Notes: a model not told the origin generated them from the sequence alone. A stretch of 64,000 nucleotides of DNA from CAWIUB01 sp963839175 (GCA_963839175.1 CAWIUB010000007.1:1-64000); one strand, 5' to 3'; shown: positions 43,446-53,508, numbered from the stretch's first letter. Numbers and translations are program-made.

Positions 43446-46124
43446 TCAGAGCAGCCGCAGGTCGACTGCCCGCTCGATGGCCTGTGAGCGCGACGTCGCC
43501 GCGAGCTTCTGGTAGATCGATCGGAGGTGGGCCTTCACGGTGTTGTACGAGATGTAGAGGGAGGCTGCTATCTGCGAGTAGGTGCTGGTTGGTAGCAGCC
43601 GGAGGACCCGCAGCTCGGCAGCAGTCAGTGGCTCGATCGGCCCACGGCGGGCGCGGCGGGCGCCGGGCTGGGTGGCACGCACATCGAGAGCGGCGGCGAT
43701 CAGTTGCTCCATGAATGGATCTGATCGCGCCTGCGTGGAGTGCTCGACTAGGTAGGCGGTCACCTGGGGTGCTGTCGTAACGACCGTGTTGAGAAATCCC
43801 TCGTGGCGGGCTGTTTGCAGCGCAGTGGCCAGGATGCCGCTGGCCGTCGGGTCACCGCACCCGATCGCGGCGGCTGCCAGGAGTAGCTGACGCACCAGCG
43901 CGTGCCGTGGCGTCACATCAGACAGAGGTGACGCCCGAAGGTGTTCCTGTGCCGCGTGGGGATCGTTGGCGGCCAGCGCGATCTTGGCCAACAGCAGGCC
44001 GCGACGGGCAGCCGGCAGGGTGCTCGCCAGATCCGTGGGGTAGCGCAGGTCGCCCAGCGCCAAGCGTAGAACCGCTTCGAGCTCGTCAGCCCGCGCCAGC
44101 AGCACGGACCTGGTGCCCTTAAGCACTGGACGCGCGGCGTCGATCGTGGCCAGTGCTTCGCGGATCTGCCCGCGGGTGGCCCAGATCTCGGCTCGGTCGA
44201 GCATCCCCAGGAATGCGAAGGCCGGTCGCCCGTGCTCTGATATCGACAGTGCCCGCTCGGCGAGCAGCTCGGCGGTGTCGAGGTCACGCCGCTCGAGGGC
44301 AGCGCCAGCCAGCGCACGCAGGTGATCGACCGCGAAGAAATGCTGGTCGAAGCCCAGCCGCTGCGCATCCGTGTCGGCGGCCCGTGCGGCATCAGCGGCC
44401 TGCGCCAGGCGGCCGAACTCGAACCATGCCTGCGCTTGGGCGCCGCGCACCTGCACCAGCTTGACCGGTTCGGGGAGTGCCGGCGCGGCAAGACCCACGG
44501 CTGCCTCGCGCTCGATTGCCGGGAAGTCTTCCAACCACAGATAGGCACGCATGAGGATCACCGGCAAAGCGGCGGTCCACTCGTCGGTGACCTGGGTGCG
44601 GTCCTGGATCGCTCGCGCGATCAGCGCCTCGGCCACGGCCTTGTCCGCTTGGCCGATCAGGGCGTGACGCACGCACCGTAGCGTTGCGAACCGGGCGGCC
44701 AGCCGGGACTCGCGCGGAATGATGGGCGGTTGGGTGCGCTCCAGGAGATTGAGGTATTGGCCGCCGCGGGCTAGGTCACCTGACAGCAGCAGGTCTGCTG
44801 CCAGGGCCAGCAGCCGCTCGGGGGCATTTGCCAACAAGGTCGGGTCGACTGTGCTGAGATCCGGTGCCGCCGGCAGTACTGGGTCGCGTAAGAAGTCGGC
44901 GACCACCCGGTCCTGCATGAGCGCCAGCGCCCGCTCGGCCTGCCGTGCCGCGAGCAGGTGGTGGGCCGCTCGTCGTGTCTCACCCGTTGACTCGTACCAT
45001 TCGCCCGCCCGCAACTGCAACGCCTGCTCACGCGGCCGGTCCCGGGCGCACAGTTCGGCATGCAGCACGTGGCGCACCAAATGGTGATACCGGTAGCTCG
45101 TCCGGGCATCGTCGAGTGCCACCATGAACAGGTTGGCCGAGTCAATGCTGCGCAGCAGCGCCGCGGCGTCTCGTCTTTCGGTGATAGCTGCGCAGACACT
45201 CGCGGTAAGTTCGCTCAGGACCGATGTGTCGAGCATGAACTCTGCCACCTCGGCTGGCTGCCGCTCGAGGACCTCGCAGATGAAGTACTCAGCGAGCGCG
45301 TGGCCGCGCACGTCGAGTGCTCGCGCTATCCGCTGCGGGTCGTTGGTGCCGCGAAGCGATAGCGCCGCCATCTGCACGGCGGCGGCCCACCCCTCGCTTC
45401 GCTGTTGAAGCAGGGCCAAGTCAGCAGGTGAGACCTCGACGTCGAAGTTCGCCAGCAGATCCCGGATCTCGCTAAGCGAGAAATACAGGTCGTGGTCGCG
45501 GAGCTCACCCAGCTCACCGGACATCCGCCACCTGTGCAGCCGTAGTGGAGGGTCGAAACGGGTTGCCAGCACCAACTGGGCGGCCCCGGCCGGCCAGCGC
45601 TCGACAAGGTCGGTCATGTCCTTGGAGACCGCCGATGCCACGGTATGGAAGTCGTCGACAATGATCGCTGACCCTGCGGGCAGCGTGGCGACATCGTTCG
45701 CGATCGACGCAGTCACATCGGCCGACATGACGTTGTCCATCGAGAGCAGCTCGGCGGCATCGGCGCCGAACCCCGGCGTCATCTCGCGGGGAGCCTCGAT
45801 GAAGGCGGTCCAGAAGCGCAGTGGGTCAGCGTCAGCTTCGTCGCAGGACATCCAGGACGTCACGCCGGGTGGCCTTGTTGCGGCCCAGCTCGACAACAGC
45901 ACGCTCTTACCGGTGCCGGCCGACCCGACGACGACGGTCAGGCGCTTGCCGGCCTCCGCCGTAAGCCGATCATGTAACACCGATCTGGTGATCAGCGTGT
46001 TGGGTAGCGTCGTTGGCCGGAACTTCGTCAGCGCGAACCGCGCGCCGCGCGCGGCGCCGCCGGCCGTACCGCCATCTGCCACGACACGTTTCCTCGCAGT
46101 TTCCCTGCCCGATGCGGTAGCCAC
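43446..46124 (-). CDS. MalT-like LuxR-family transcriptional activator (LAL)
   Basis: 892 residues. The STAND-type NTPase domain has Walker A G-S-A-G-T-G-K-S at 67-74 and Walker B-like A-I-I-V-D-D-F-H near 155. A long helical TPR-like region spans about 350-800. The C-terminal LuxR HTH reads L-T-A-A-E-L-R-V-L-R-L-L and Y-I-S-Y-N-T-V-K-A-H-L-R-S-I-Y-Q-K-L. Predicted ATP- and ligand-dependent activator. Divergent from the symporter homologue, a possible target. Confidence 0.9.
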   Translation of the reverse strand: MATASGRETARKRVVADGGTAGGAARGARFALTKFRPTTLPNTLITRSVLHDRLTAEAGKRLTVVVGSAGTGKSVLLSSWAATRPPGVTSWMSCDEADADPLRFWTAFIEAPREMTPGFGADAAELLSMDNVMSADVTASIANDVATLPAGSAIIVDDFHTVASAVSKDMTDLVERWPAGAAQLVLATRFDPPLRLHRWRMSGELGELRDHDLYFSLSEIRDLLANFDVEVSPADLALLQQRSEGWAAAVQMAALSLRGTNDPQRIARALDVRGHALAEYFICEVLERQPAEVAEFMLDTSVLSELTASVCAAITERRDAAALLRSIDSANLFMVALDDARTSYRYHHLVRHVLHAELCARDRPREQALQLRAGEWYESTGETRRAAHHLLAARQAERALALMQDRVVADFLRDPVLPAAPDLSTVDPTLLANAPERLLALAADLLLSGDLARGGQYLNLLERTQPPIIPRESRLAARFATLRCVRHALIGQADKAVAEALIARAIQDRTQVTDEWTAALPVILMRAYLWLEDFPAIEREAAVGLAAPALPEPVKLVQVRGAQAQAWFEFGRLAQAADAARAADTDAQRLGFDQHFFAVDHLRALAGAALERRDLDTAELLAERALSISEHGRPAFAFLGMLDRAEIWATRGQIREALATIDAARPVLKGTRSVLLARADELEAVLRLALGDLRYPTDLASTLPAARRGLLLAKIALAANDPHAAQEHLRASPLSDVTPRHALVRQLLLAAAAIGCGDPTASGILATALQTARHEGFLNTVVTTAPQVTAYLVEHSTQARSDPFMEQLIAAALDVRATQPGARRARRGPIEPLTAAELRVLRLLPTSTYSQIAASLYISYNTVKAHLRSIYQKLAATSRSQAIERAVDLRLL

Positions 46125-46249
46125 GGGCCTAACCGTTCCTGATTGTAAGCGGCGAGGCAGCCGTTCTGGCGTGTCAGCACTGCCCAGGCCACGGAGTCCA
46201 TCTAGACAGCTATCCTCTTGGATCGGCGGACCGCTTCCGGGGGGATCGA

Positions 46250-47148
46250 TTGGATCGGGGCGCGAGTGCTCTCTATGACGGTGCGCTCCTTGTTGCCCTG
46301 CGGACGACCGGGCTCGGTCTCGGGCTGTCGTCCGATGTTGCTGGTTTCCTCGCGCCGCTGCGCAACAAGAAACTGCTCGCGAACCTGATTGTGCTCGATG
46401 TGGTCGCGATCCCGTTGCTGGTCTGGGCGCTGACGCATCTGTTCGATGTGCCCAGGGACTCCGCCATCGGGCTGCTCCTGGTGGCTATCTGCTCGGCTGG
46501 CCCCCTCGGCATCACCGCGTCACGCATCGCGGGCGGCGATGCTCGGGCCGCCGTATCGTTCGTCGTCGTGTTGGAGGCGGCCAACACGGTGGCGATCCCG
46601 GCCTGGGTGGCGTGGCTGCTCCCGCCTGGCGTGTTGGTGCCGTTCGGTCAGTTGATCGCGGCTTTGGCCGTTCTCGTGTTGGCTCCGCTTGGGTCGGCGT
46701 CGGACTGCGTGCGTGGAGGGGGCGCGGCGTCGAACGATGGTCTGCGCCGCTTGCGACCTTGTCGAACCTGCTCGTCCTACTGGTCATAATTCTGGTGGTC
46801 ATCAAGTACGGCAGTGATGTCGCGCAGGCAGCCACAAACGGGGTCGCGCCGGTGGCAGCGATTACCGTCATCGCGGCCATAGCCCTCGGATGGACCGTCG
46901 CCGGGCCGAGTGCCGGGTTGCGTGTCGTCGTCGCCTTGGTCACCGGCATCCGCGCGAACGGCTTAGCGCTTGCGATTGCACAGGCATCGTTTCCGTCGCG
47001 GCCCGCGGTGCATGCGGCGGTCGTCACGTTCGGCGCCTTGTCCGTCGTGCTGCCGGTGGCGACAGCGTTCCTGGTCGCCGGACGGCACAAGCGGCCGGGA
47101 TCCGGCACAACAACCACCGAGCCAGGGCCGTCCATTGTCAGCCAATGA
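46250..47148 (+). pseudogene. Bile-acid/sodium symporter-type protein, one frameshift
   Basis: From TTG 46250 the frame encodes five helices with R-T-T-G-L-G-L-G-L and A-I-G-L-L-L-V-A-I-C-S-A-G-P-L-G-I-T-A-S, the BASS family core. It goes out of frame at about 46692 (A-P-L-G). The next frame continues V-G-V-G-L-R-A-W-R-G and more helices, with G-L-A-L-A-I-A-Q-A-S-F near the end, to 47148. One missing base explains the break. Without the indel a transporter of about 300 residues. Confidence 0.72.
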
Positions 47149-47456
47149 GAAACAGAAGTCCCCAACTCGCAAGTTGCCGCACGGACAGCGCGGTCAGCCA
47201 TATGAACCTGCGACGGGCCGACGACCATCACAGCGCAGCCGATCTCCGGATCCGGCACGGGACCCCACATCGACCTGGAACGTGAACCAGTGGCCGTCCT
47301 CGCCCGCGAGTAACTGATCCGCCCGGCAGCGCATGCTTTTTCACCCCCCGTGGGGGGATGGCTGGGGACGGGTGGCGTGCTTGTCTGCTATCAGCGCCCG
47401 GCCTGGTCGTGGTGCATGAGGTGGCGGTGTCAGGCCGCTACGGATCGAAGGGTGGC
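47149..47456. other. Intergenic, strong CCCCCC/GGGGGG hairpin
   Basis: 308 bases, no gene. CCCCCC at 47344-47349 and GGGGGG at 47352-47357 can pair, but a 2-base loop is too tight for a normal terminator and no T tract follows. Confidence 0.4.
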
Positions 47457-48902
47457 ATGACGGTGATGGCTGAGAGTCGCACGGCACGGCGGTCTGGTGC
47501 GCAGGCCGGGACGGTGGAGCAGCTCAGTCCTGCGGATCGGGTGGCCCGCGGGAAGGATGCCCGGGCGGTGGCGCCGCTGGAGTCGCATGCGGAATTCGTG
47601 CCAGCTGAGTCGCGGGACCCGGTCGGGCTGCTTCTCGGACAGGCCCGGTCGCGGGTGCCGGAGCTGGTGCCGATCCGGCACGGGCGGATGCTGGTGTCGC
47701 CGTTCACGTTCTATCGGGGGGCTGCCTTGCCGATGGCGGCCGACCTGGCCGGCACGCCCGCGTCGGGGCTGCGGGTGCAGTTGTGCGGGGACGCGCACCT
47801 GTCCAATTTCGGGGCGTTCGCCTCGCCGGAACGGCGCCTGGTCTTCGATGTCAACGACTTCGACGAGACGCTTCCCGGCCCGTTCGAGTGGGATGTCAAG
47901 CGGCTGGCGGCGAGTCTTTCGGTGGCGGGGCGGGACAACGGGTTTCCCGCCAAAGCCCGCCGTGGGATCGTCCTCGCGGCGGCCGAGGGCTACCGCACGG
48001 CGATGCGCGGCTTCGCGCAACAGTCGCTGCTGGGGGTCTGGTACGCCCACATGGACATCGAGCAGACCCTCGGCCAGTTCAGATCGCAGATCAAGGCGAA
48101 AAGGCTCAAGGTCGGCGAGAAGCTGCTGGCCAAGGCCCACACCCGCGACAGCATGCAGGCCCTGGACAAGCTCACCACCGTGGTCGACGGGCGGCGGCAG
48201 ATCACCGCCGACCCGCCGATGATCGTCCCGATAGAAGAGGTGTTCAGCGATGTGCAGGCCGACGCGCTGTACGAGCAGTTGCGTGCAGTGCTGGGCAAGT
48301 ACCGGCGCAGCCTGCAGTCCGACCGGCGACATCTCCTGGAACAGTTCGCGATGATCCAGGTGGCCCGCAAGGTCGTCGGGGTCGGCAGCGTCGGCACCCG
48401 CGCCTGGGTGGTGCTGATGGAAACCGGCGACGGGTTAGAACCACTGTTCCTGCAGGCCAAGGAGGCCCAGCCCTCGGTGCTGGCCGAGTACTGCGGGCGC
48501 AGCCAGTACCGCAACGAAGGCGAGCGGGTCGTCGCCGGGCAGCACCTGATGCAGGCCCAAAGCGACATCTTCCTCGGCTGGACCCGCGCCACCGGTGCAG
48601 ACGGGGTGGAGCGCGACTTCTATGTGCGCCAGTTGCGGGACTGGAAATTCTCCGTGCCCATTGAACAGATGGTCCCCACCGGAATGACGATCTACGCCCG
48701 GATGTGCGGGTGGACCCTCGCCCGCGCCCACGCCCGCTCCGGTGACCGCGTCGCCCTGGCCGCCTACCTCGGCGGCTCCACCAAATTCGACCAGGCCATC
48801 GCCGAGTTCGCCGAAACCTACGCCGACCAGAACGAACGCGACTACGCCGCACTCCAAACCGCTGTCAAAGACGGCACGGCCCAAGCCACCACCGAGATCT
48901 AG
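47457..48902 (+). CDS. DUF2252 protein
   Basis: 481 residues from ATG 47457 (ATG 47466 also possible). Family marks: P-F-T-F-Y-R-G-A-A, C-G-D-A-H-L-S-N-F-G, F-D-V-N-D-F-D-E-T and D-V-K-R-L-A-A-S, which together resemble the catalytic and metal loops of aminoglycoside-phosphotransferase-like kinases. C-terminal L-R-D-W-K and A-R-A-H-A-R-S-G-D also fit. Uncharacterised; probably an ATP-dependent kinase-like enzyme. Confidence 0.88.
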   Translation: MTVMAESRTARRSGAQAGTVEQLSPADRVARGKDARAVAPLESHAEFVPAESRDPVGLLLGQARSRVPELVPIRHGRMLVSPFTFYRGAALPMAADLAGTPASGLRVQLCGDAHLSNFGAFASPERRLVFDVNDFDETLPGPFEWDVKRLAASLSVAGRDNGFPAKARRGIVLAAAEGYRTAMRGFAQQSLLGVWYAHMDIEQTLGQFRSQIKAKRLKVGEKLLAKAHTRDSMQALDKLTTVVDGRRQITADPPMIVPIEEVFSDVQADALYEQLRAVLGKYRRSLQSDRRHLLEQFAMIQVARKVVGVGSVGTRAWVVLMETGDGLEPLFLQAKEAQPSVLAEYCGRSQYRNEGERVVAGQHLMQAQSDIFLGWTRATGADGVERDFYVRQLRDWKFSVPIEQMVPTGMTIYARMCGWTLARAHARSGDRVALAAYLGGSTKFDQAIAEFAETYADQNERDYAALQTAVKDGTAQATTEI

Positions 48903-49003
48903 GGACCGCGAAGTCGCCGCCTCGAACCGTCGCCCTGTCCTCGCTCCACGTCGTCGATCAGAACCGCGATCGAGTGGGAGGACGGCAACCAGGTCGATGA
49001 ACT

Positions 49004-49195
49004 GTGAGGACCACCAGGAGGGACAACAGCGACCCCGAGACCCACACCCAGCCGCTGGTGGCGATCTGGCCCACCTACGGCCCAGTCGGTGTCGCGGTGC
49101 TGGAGTTGCCGGTACGGCGCGCAGAGGCAGTAGCAGCGACGCTACGGTCTTGCGGGCCGGCCGGCAGGACCGCCGGAGCAGACGATGACGAGTGA
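49004..49195 (+). CDS. Possible small hypothetical protein
   Basis: 63 residues from GTG 49004 (V-R-T-T-R-R-D-N-S-D), with P-L-V-A-I-W-P-T-Y-G-P-V-G-V-A-V-L-E in the middle, overlapping the start of the next gene. No family recognised and no clear ribosome-binding site, so it may be spurious. Confidence 0.3.
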   Translation: MRTTRRDNSDPETHTQPLVAIWPTYGPVGVAVLELPVRRAEAVAATLRSCGPAGRTAGADDDE

Positions 49196-49844
49196 GCAGC
49201 CCGGGAGCCTGGTCACCGAAGGAGTCCGCAGCCTCGAGGTGCGGTGGATCTTCCCTGGCCAGCTGGAGACTTCGGTCGTCGGATGGTTCGCGCGGTTCCC
49301 GGCCCGGACTGAGTCACGTGAGGACACCTACCTTCTGGATCCGCAGCTGCGCGGGCTGTCGCTGAAGGTCCGCGGGGGCGGGGCACTGGAGGTCAAGGTG
49401 TACCGCGGCAGTCCAGGAATCTTGGATGTAGCGGGCCGCGCCCGCGGACACCTCGAGTCCTGGCAGAAGTGGTCCTTTCCGTTCAGCCCGCTCCGCGAGA
49501 ACAGCACTGACCCGGCTGGCTGGAGGCCGGTTCTCAAAGGGCGGCGCATCAGCCAGTTCGCACTGACCAGCGGACAGGTGGCGGCGCGCGGCCCAAGTCT
49601 GATCCAGGAGGCTCAGTGCGAGGTCGAACTCACCGAAGTCCGCACCCGCGGCCAGTACTGGTGGACCCTGGGATTCGAGGCGACCGGGCCCGCCGATCTG
49701 CTGCGTAGTGAACTCGATGCCACCGCCGCGGTCGTGTTCTCCCACGCCTTGCCGGGTGGAATGGAACTCGGACCGGATGAATCCAGGTCCTACGCGGAGT
49801 GGCTGGGCCAGATGCCGGACCGCGAAAATGACGGCGACGCTTGA
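49185..49844 (+). CDS. Hypothetical protein, CYTH/adenylate-cyclase-like size
   Basis: 219 residues from ATG 49185. V-R-S-L-E-V-R-W-I-F-P-G-Q-L, T-E-S-R-E-D-T-Y-L-L, G-L-S-L-K-V-R-G-G-G-A-L-E-V-K-V-Y-R-G-S and W-Q-K-W-S-F-P show the charged beta-strand pattern of a polyphosphate- or nucleotide-binding tunnel, but the E-x-E-x-K signature of CYTH is not obvious. I recall unnamed actinobacterial homologues only. Confidence 0.6.
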   Translation: MTSEQPGSLVTEGVRSLEVRWIFPGQLETSVVGWFARFPARTESREDTYLLDPQLRGLSLKVRGGGALEVKVYRGSPGILDVAGRARGHLESWQKWSFPFSPLRENSTDPAGWRPVLKGRRISQFALTSGQVAARGPSLIQEAQCEVELTEVRTRGQYWWTLGFEATGPADLLRSELDATAAVVFSHALPGGMELGPDESRSYAEWLGQMPDRENDGDA

Positions 49845-49847
49845 GTC

Positions 49848-50018
49848 TCAACTCCTCGTCCAAGCGCGAGCGGGTTGTGACGGTCGTTCCTCGTAGAGGC
49901 GCTCGGCACGCAGCATCGCCGAGAGGACATTGACATCGTCCGGCAAGCGTCGCCTGCCTTCGGCTCGATTGCGGTCGTCGTAGGTCTTCGGCGCCACGCT
50001 GCACTGGATGCTGATCAT
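49848..50018 (-). CDS. Small hypothetical protein, 56 residues
   Basis: ATG 50018 to TGA 49848. Reads M-I-S-I-Q-C-S-V-A-P-K-T-Y-D-D-R-N-R-A-E, then L-P-D-D-V-N-V-L-S-A-M-L-R-A-E. Coding-like base use, convergent with the preceding gene and almost touching its stop. Could be the tail of a lost gene. No family recognised. Confidence 0.4.
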   Translation of the reverse strand: MISIQCSVAPKTYDDRNRAEGRRRLPDDVNVLSAMLRAERLYEERPSQPARAWTRS

Positions 50019-50298
50019 GGCGGAGGTCTAGAAGACGCGCTGCAGTTGGCGGCTGTATCGCCTGGGTCGGTGCAGATTGCCGGCCTCGACCCTCCGGAGC
50101 CGCACTACCGCCGGAGGCGGCGAACAGGTCGCCGATATATCGACCATGACCTCTAGGCGTACCGTCGCTGTGCCTGGCTCTTGGTCCCTGCCAGGCACCT
50201 TGCCGACGGCCGACTCACTCGAACGGCGGGGACTGGAAACGGAACGCGGCAGCGTCACCGCCAGCCAGGCCCCCGACCCGACCGTCACCCTCCCAGGC

Positions 50299-50904
50299 CT
50301 AGGCCTCGTCGGAACCGGCGGCAGCGTTGGCTTCCTCGAGGCCGAACCCCGCGACACCCCGTATGCCTAGGTCCGGTCCCGCGCGACTGGTCGCCGTACG
50401 CACATATCGCGATCTTGACGTGATGACCTTGAAACCGAGACTGGACAAACCCGCGCCTTGCCGATGAATCAGCTCGGCGGGAACTTGGGTGGGTTGAAGG
50501 CGCTTGCGGTACCAGAGGACGTCCGTTCCTGACGGGAAGTCCTCGACTCGACCCACCAGTTCGTAGCCATTCCGCTCGTAGAGAACTCGAGCCTGAAACT
50601 CGTACGTGAAGTGGACAGTCTGGGAGCACCCGCGGGCCGCCGCCTCGGCTTCGGCAGCGGCGATGAGCCGAGTCGCTAGGCCGCGACCGCGGAGACTTGG
50701 CTCCACCCAGAGGTTTTGCAGCTCGCAGCAGTCGCCCCAGGTCCATCCGCTGATACCGGCTACGACCGTGCCAGCGTCGCGCATGAAGATCGCCAGGTCG
50801 ACTTCGTCACCCAGCCCCATGGCCGCGGACGCCTCACGACGTATCTGCGCTTCGAGGGCTTCGATGTCGAGCGGGTTCGGGTGGTCCTCGACCTGGAACT
50901 CCAC
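50299..50904 (-). CDS. GNAT-family N-acetyltransferase
   Basis: 201 residues from GTG 50904. G-W-T-W-G-D-C-C-E-L-Q-N-L-W-V-E-P-S-L-R-G-R-G-L-A-T contains strand 4 and the acetyl-CoA loop R-G-R-G-L-A, and F-T-Y-E-F-Q-A-R-V-L-Y-E-R-N-G-Y is the family end motif. About 55 residues beyond the usual C-terminus (after K-R-L-Q-P) look non-homologous, so the original stop may have been lost. Confidence 0.85.
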   Translation of the reverse strand: MEFQVEDHPNPLDIEALEAQIRREASAAMGLGDEVDLAIFMRDAGTVVAGISGWTWGDCCELQNLWVEPSLRGRGLATRLIAAAEAEAAARGCSQTVHFTYEFQARVLYERNGYELVGRVEDFPSGTDVLWYRKRLQPTQVPAELIHRQGAGLSSLGFKVITSRSRYVRTATSRAGPDLGIRGVAGFGLEEANAAAGSDEA

Positions 50905-50917
50905 AGCGACCGACTCG

Positions 50918-51334
50918 TTAGACCTCGACGATCTGCTCGATCAGTGAGACGTCGTCGAAGTACGTGCGGAACGACCGGATCTTCTCCCCGCGGAAGTCGG
51001 CAACGGTGACGCCGGCCATCCGGACGTGCCGTCCCGTTGCGTCCAACACGGCATCCTCGCCGAGAACCATGGGCCCGGTGTGATCGGCTTCGATGTGCCA
51101 TTCGGCGAACGCCTTGTTGCCCACCTCGTCGAGTCCTCGGAACATGATGACGACGTTGGAAAATGCGGTGTCACGGATGGCGGCGAGGTCAGCGAGATCA
51201 GTCAACCCGGACACCGTCGCGATCGGCGACCAACCGACGACATCGTCGGTAAACAGGGTGCTCGGATCGACCGAAGCGCCACCGACCTCGGCCTCGAGCG
51301 CCTTCAACAACACGTCTTTGCGCGATTCGCTCAT
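50918..51334 (-). CDS. SnoaL-like (NTF2-fold) protein
   Basis: 138 residues from ATG 51334. L-F-T-D-D-V-V-G-W-S-P, V-I-M-F-R-G-L-D-E and F-A-E-W-H-I-E-A-D-H, then F-R-G-E-K-I-R-S-F-R-T-Y-F-D-D-V-S, fit the SnoaL/polyketide-cyclase-like cone fold. Substrate unknown. Confidence 0.8.
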   Translation of the reverse strand: MSESRKDVLLKALEAEVGGASVDPSTLFTDDVVGWSPIATVSGLTDLADLAAIRDTAFSNVVIMFRGLDEVGNKAFAEWHIEADHTGPMVLGEDAVLDATGRHVRMAGVTVADFRGEKIRSFRTYFDDVSLIEQIVEV

Positions 51335-51374
51335 TGGAGCCCCTGTTCCCGTTGTTTGGCAATCCGACGTGCGT

Positions 51375-51665
51375 TCACGACCCGATCGCCTGCGCCTTGG
51401 CCGCGGCGAACTCTTCGTCTGTCAGCGCGCCCGAGGCGTGCAACTGCGCAAGATGTTCGATCTGGTCGGCCGGGTCCGCCGGAGGCGGCGCATATTGCGC
51501 CTGCTCCTGGTCGTCGTCGGCAGGCGCCTGGTCGTCGGCCTGCTGCTCGGCGTACCTCCCTGTCCCGGTGGTGAGCAATCGCCGCTCCGGCAACGAGCGC
51601 CCGGCGTCTAGTCCGTCGCCTGAATCCCATGGAGAACCCCCTTCCCGGGCGTCCGCCCTGAACAT
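51375..51665 (-). CDS. SHOCT-domain protein
   Basis: 96 residues in frame. The C-terminal 33 residues (D-Q-I-E-H-L-A-Q-L-H-A-S-G-A-L-T-D-E-E-F) are a SHOCT domain; before it come Gln/Asp/Pro-rich spacers. The hydrophobic N-terminal segment that normally opens members of the DUF6325-linked SHOCT family is lacking, so the gene may be 5'-damaged. Start uncertain. Confidence 0.65.
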   Translation of the reverse strand: MFRADAREGGSPWDSGDGLDAGRSLPERRLLTTGTGRYAEQQADDQAPADDDQEQAQYAPPPADPADQIEHLAQLHASGALTDEEFAAAKAQAIGS

Positions 51666-52427
51666 GTTGGATCAGAGCTCCACCGTGCCACGGGTCGTCG
51701 GAACCGTCCTCACCCTCGAACGGGTGAATCGTCCGCCGCAGGACGTGCGGCACACGCGACCGGGTGGACGTGCCCCGAGCAAAGCTGCGTCGACGGCCTA
51801 GCTGGCTGCCGGCGTCAAGGTATGACGCCAGCGGGCCGTTTACATTGAGCGTGTGCGGACGCCGATCAAGCACCCGCCGGACCCGATGTACGCGGAGTTC
51901 GAAGTACACCGGACGATGATCCGCGACCGCGTTCGCACTGAGGCGTTCCGGCGTGCGATCGACTCGGTGGTGCGCACCGGCGACATCGTTCTCGACGTCG
52001 GGGCGGGAAGCGGCATCCTGAGCGTGTTCGCGGCGCGGGCGGGTGCTGGACGCGTCTACGCGGTGGAGCAGACGTCGGTCGCCGTCCTCGCTCATGAGCT
52101 GGCCGCCGCCAACGGGCTTGAGGAGATCGTCCAGGTGATCCACGGCGACATCCTGGACGTCGAGCCGCCGGAACGTGTCGATGTCGTCGTCTCCGAGTGG
52201 CTCGGAGGGTTCGGGATCGACGAAGGAATGCTCGTTCCCGTAACCGCCGCACGTGACCGCTGGCTCAAGCCGGGCGGAGTCATGATCCCCCGCTCGGTCA
52301 CGGCGTGGGCCGCACTGGTGCACGACCGCTATCTCGAGGACATGGTGAGCTTCCTGCGGAACAACCCGTACGGCCTCAAGCTCGATGACCTGGTCGAAAA
52401 GACGGTCAACGAGATTCTCTATGGATT

Positions 52428-53508
52428 GGGGGTATCTATCTGACGGACTAGTGTGATGTGATGTGTAGTGGGGTGGGTGACTAGCGTGGTGGGGAGTTTC
52501 AGTATTGGTTTGGCAAGGATGAGAACTGATTGGATTATTGGAGTGGCTGAGGTGGAAGGAAGGGTTAGTGTGAGCACGCTGAGGGTAGATTGGAGGGTGG
52601 TAGACTGAGGATGGAAGCTACAAGTGAGGGGAGTGTGGTGCTAGGATTAGGTGAAGGTGGGGAAGCTGTTAGACGGAGGTAGGACAAGGCTGACAGTGTG
52701 GTTCACGGAGTGTTGGATGTTAGATACGGCTAAGGAAGGCGTCTCAGCGCAGAGATTGCAGAGGGTATTAGAGATAGGCTCTTAAGAGATGCTTGGGTGA
52801 TGCTGCAAGGGCTGAGGTAGGTGCTGGTGTGGTAGGGTAGGGAGGCTGAAGGGCACGGTAGAGGTGGATGAGATTTACATAGGTGGTGAGGAGAGAGGGT
52901 TGCGGGGTGGGTGGGTAAGAGGCAAGAAGTCTTTGGTAGGTGTGGCGATAGAGGTCAAAGAACGAGGCGGCTACGGTAGCTGCCGCATGAAGATCCTGAG
53001 GAACGCCTCGGCGGCGGCTTTACACGAGTTTGTCATAGAGCACGTAGAGCGGGGCGCGACGGTCATCACGGACGCGTGGCAGGGCTACGCGGGCATAGAC
53101 AAGCTGGGCTACACCAGTGACTGGCGCAGTCAACGGGCGGCTCGCGCTGGCGGGGAAGACCGGGGCGCGCTGCTGCCCGGCGTACACCGGGTGGCCTCTC
53201 TGGCCAAGCGGTGGCTGCTCGGCACGCACCAGGGCTCGATCGACGACGCGCACCTGCAGAGCTACCAAAGTCGTGTTCCGCTTCAACCGCCGCCGTTCCC
53301 GCAGCCGCGGGCTGGTCTTCTACCGGGTGCTCGAACTCGCAGTCGCCCACGACCCGGTGCGCTACCGCGAACTGTGTTGACGCCTCACCCAAGAACGTGC
53401 CACCTATCCTGCCCGGCGGACGCGGTCACCCACCGAGCCTGGAGCGGCCTCCAGCGGAAGATGGGCAGCATGCGAGGTAGTGGTAGATGATACCTCCGGC
53501 ATTTTCCG
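52428..53508 (+). mobile_element. IS1595-type insertion sequence
   Basis: The left end GGGGGTATCTATCTGAC (about 52428) and the inverted right end GGAGGTATCATCTACC (about 53508) are similar but imperfect. No identical 8-bp target repeat is visible (TATGGATT against GGCATTTT). It interrupts the methyltransferase gene. The first half has abnormal base composition. Confidence 0.7.
52651..53380 (+). pseudogene. IS1595-family (ISXO2-like) transposase, degraded
   Basis: The frame from 52651 reads V-K-V-G-K-L-L-D-G-G-R-T-R-L-T-V-W-F-T-E and V-S-A-Q-R-L-Q-R-V-L-E-I-G-S to a TAA at 52783. The next frame gives R-D-A-W-V-M-L-Q-G-L-R. From about 52828 the original frame returns with V-E-V-D-E-I-Y-I-G-G-E-E (first DDE Asp), G-K-K-S-L-V-G-V-A-I-E-V, V-I-T-D-A-W-Q-G-Y and H-R-V-A-S-L-A-K-R-W-L-L-G-T-H-Q. 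A last frameshift near 53265 leads to F-R-F-N-R-R-R-S-R-S-R. In-frame stops and shifts make it inactive as given. Confidence 0.8.

Noticed and set aside
47344..47357. CCCCCC-GT-GGGGGG as a terminator
   Set aside because: Loop of two bases and no T tract; could be homopolymer noise.
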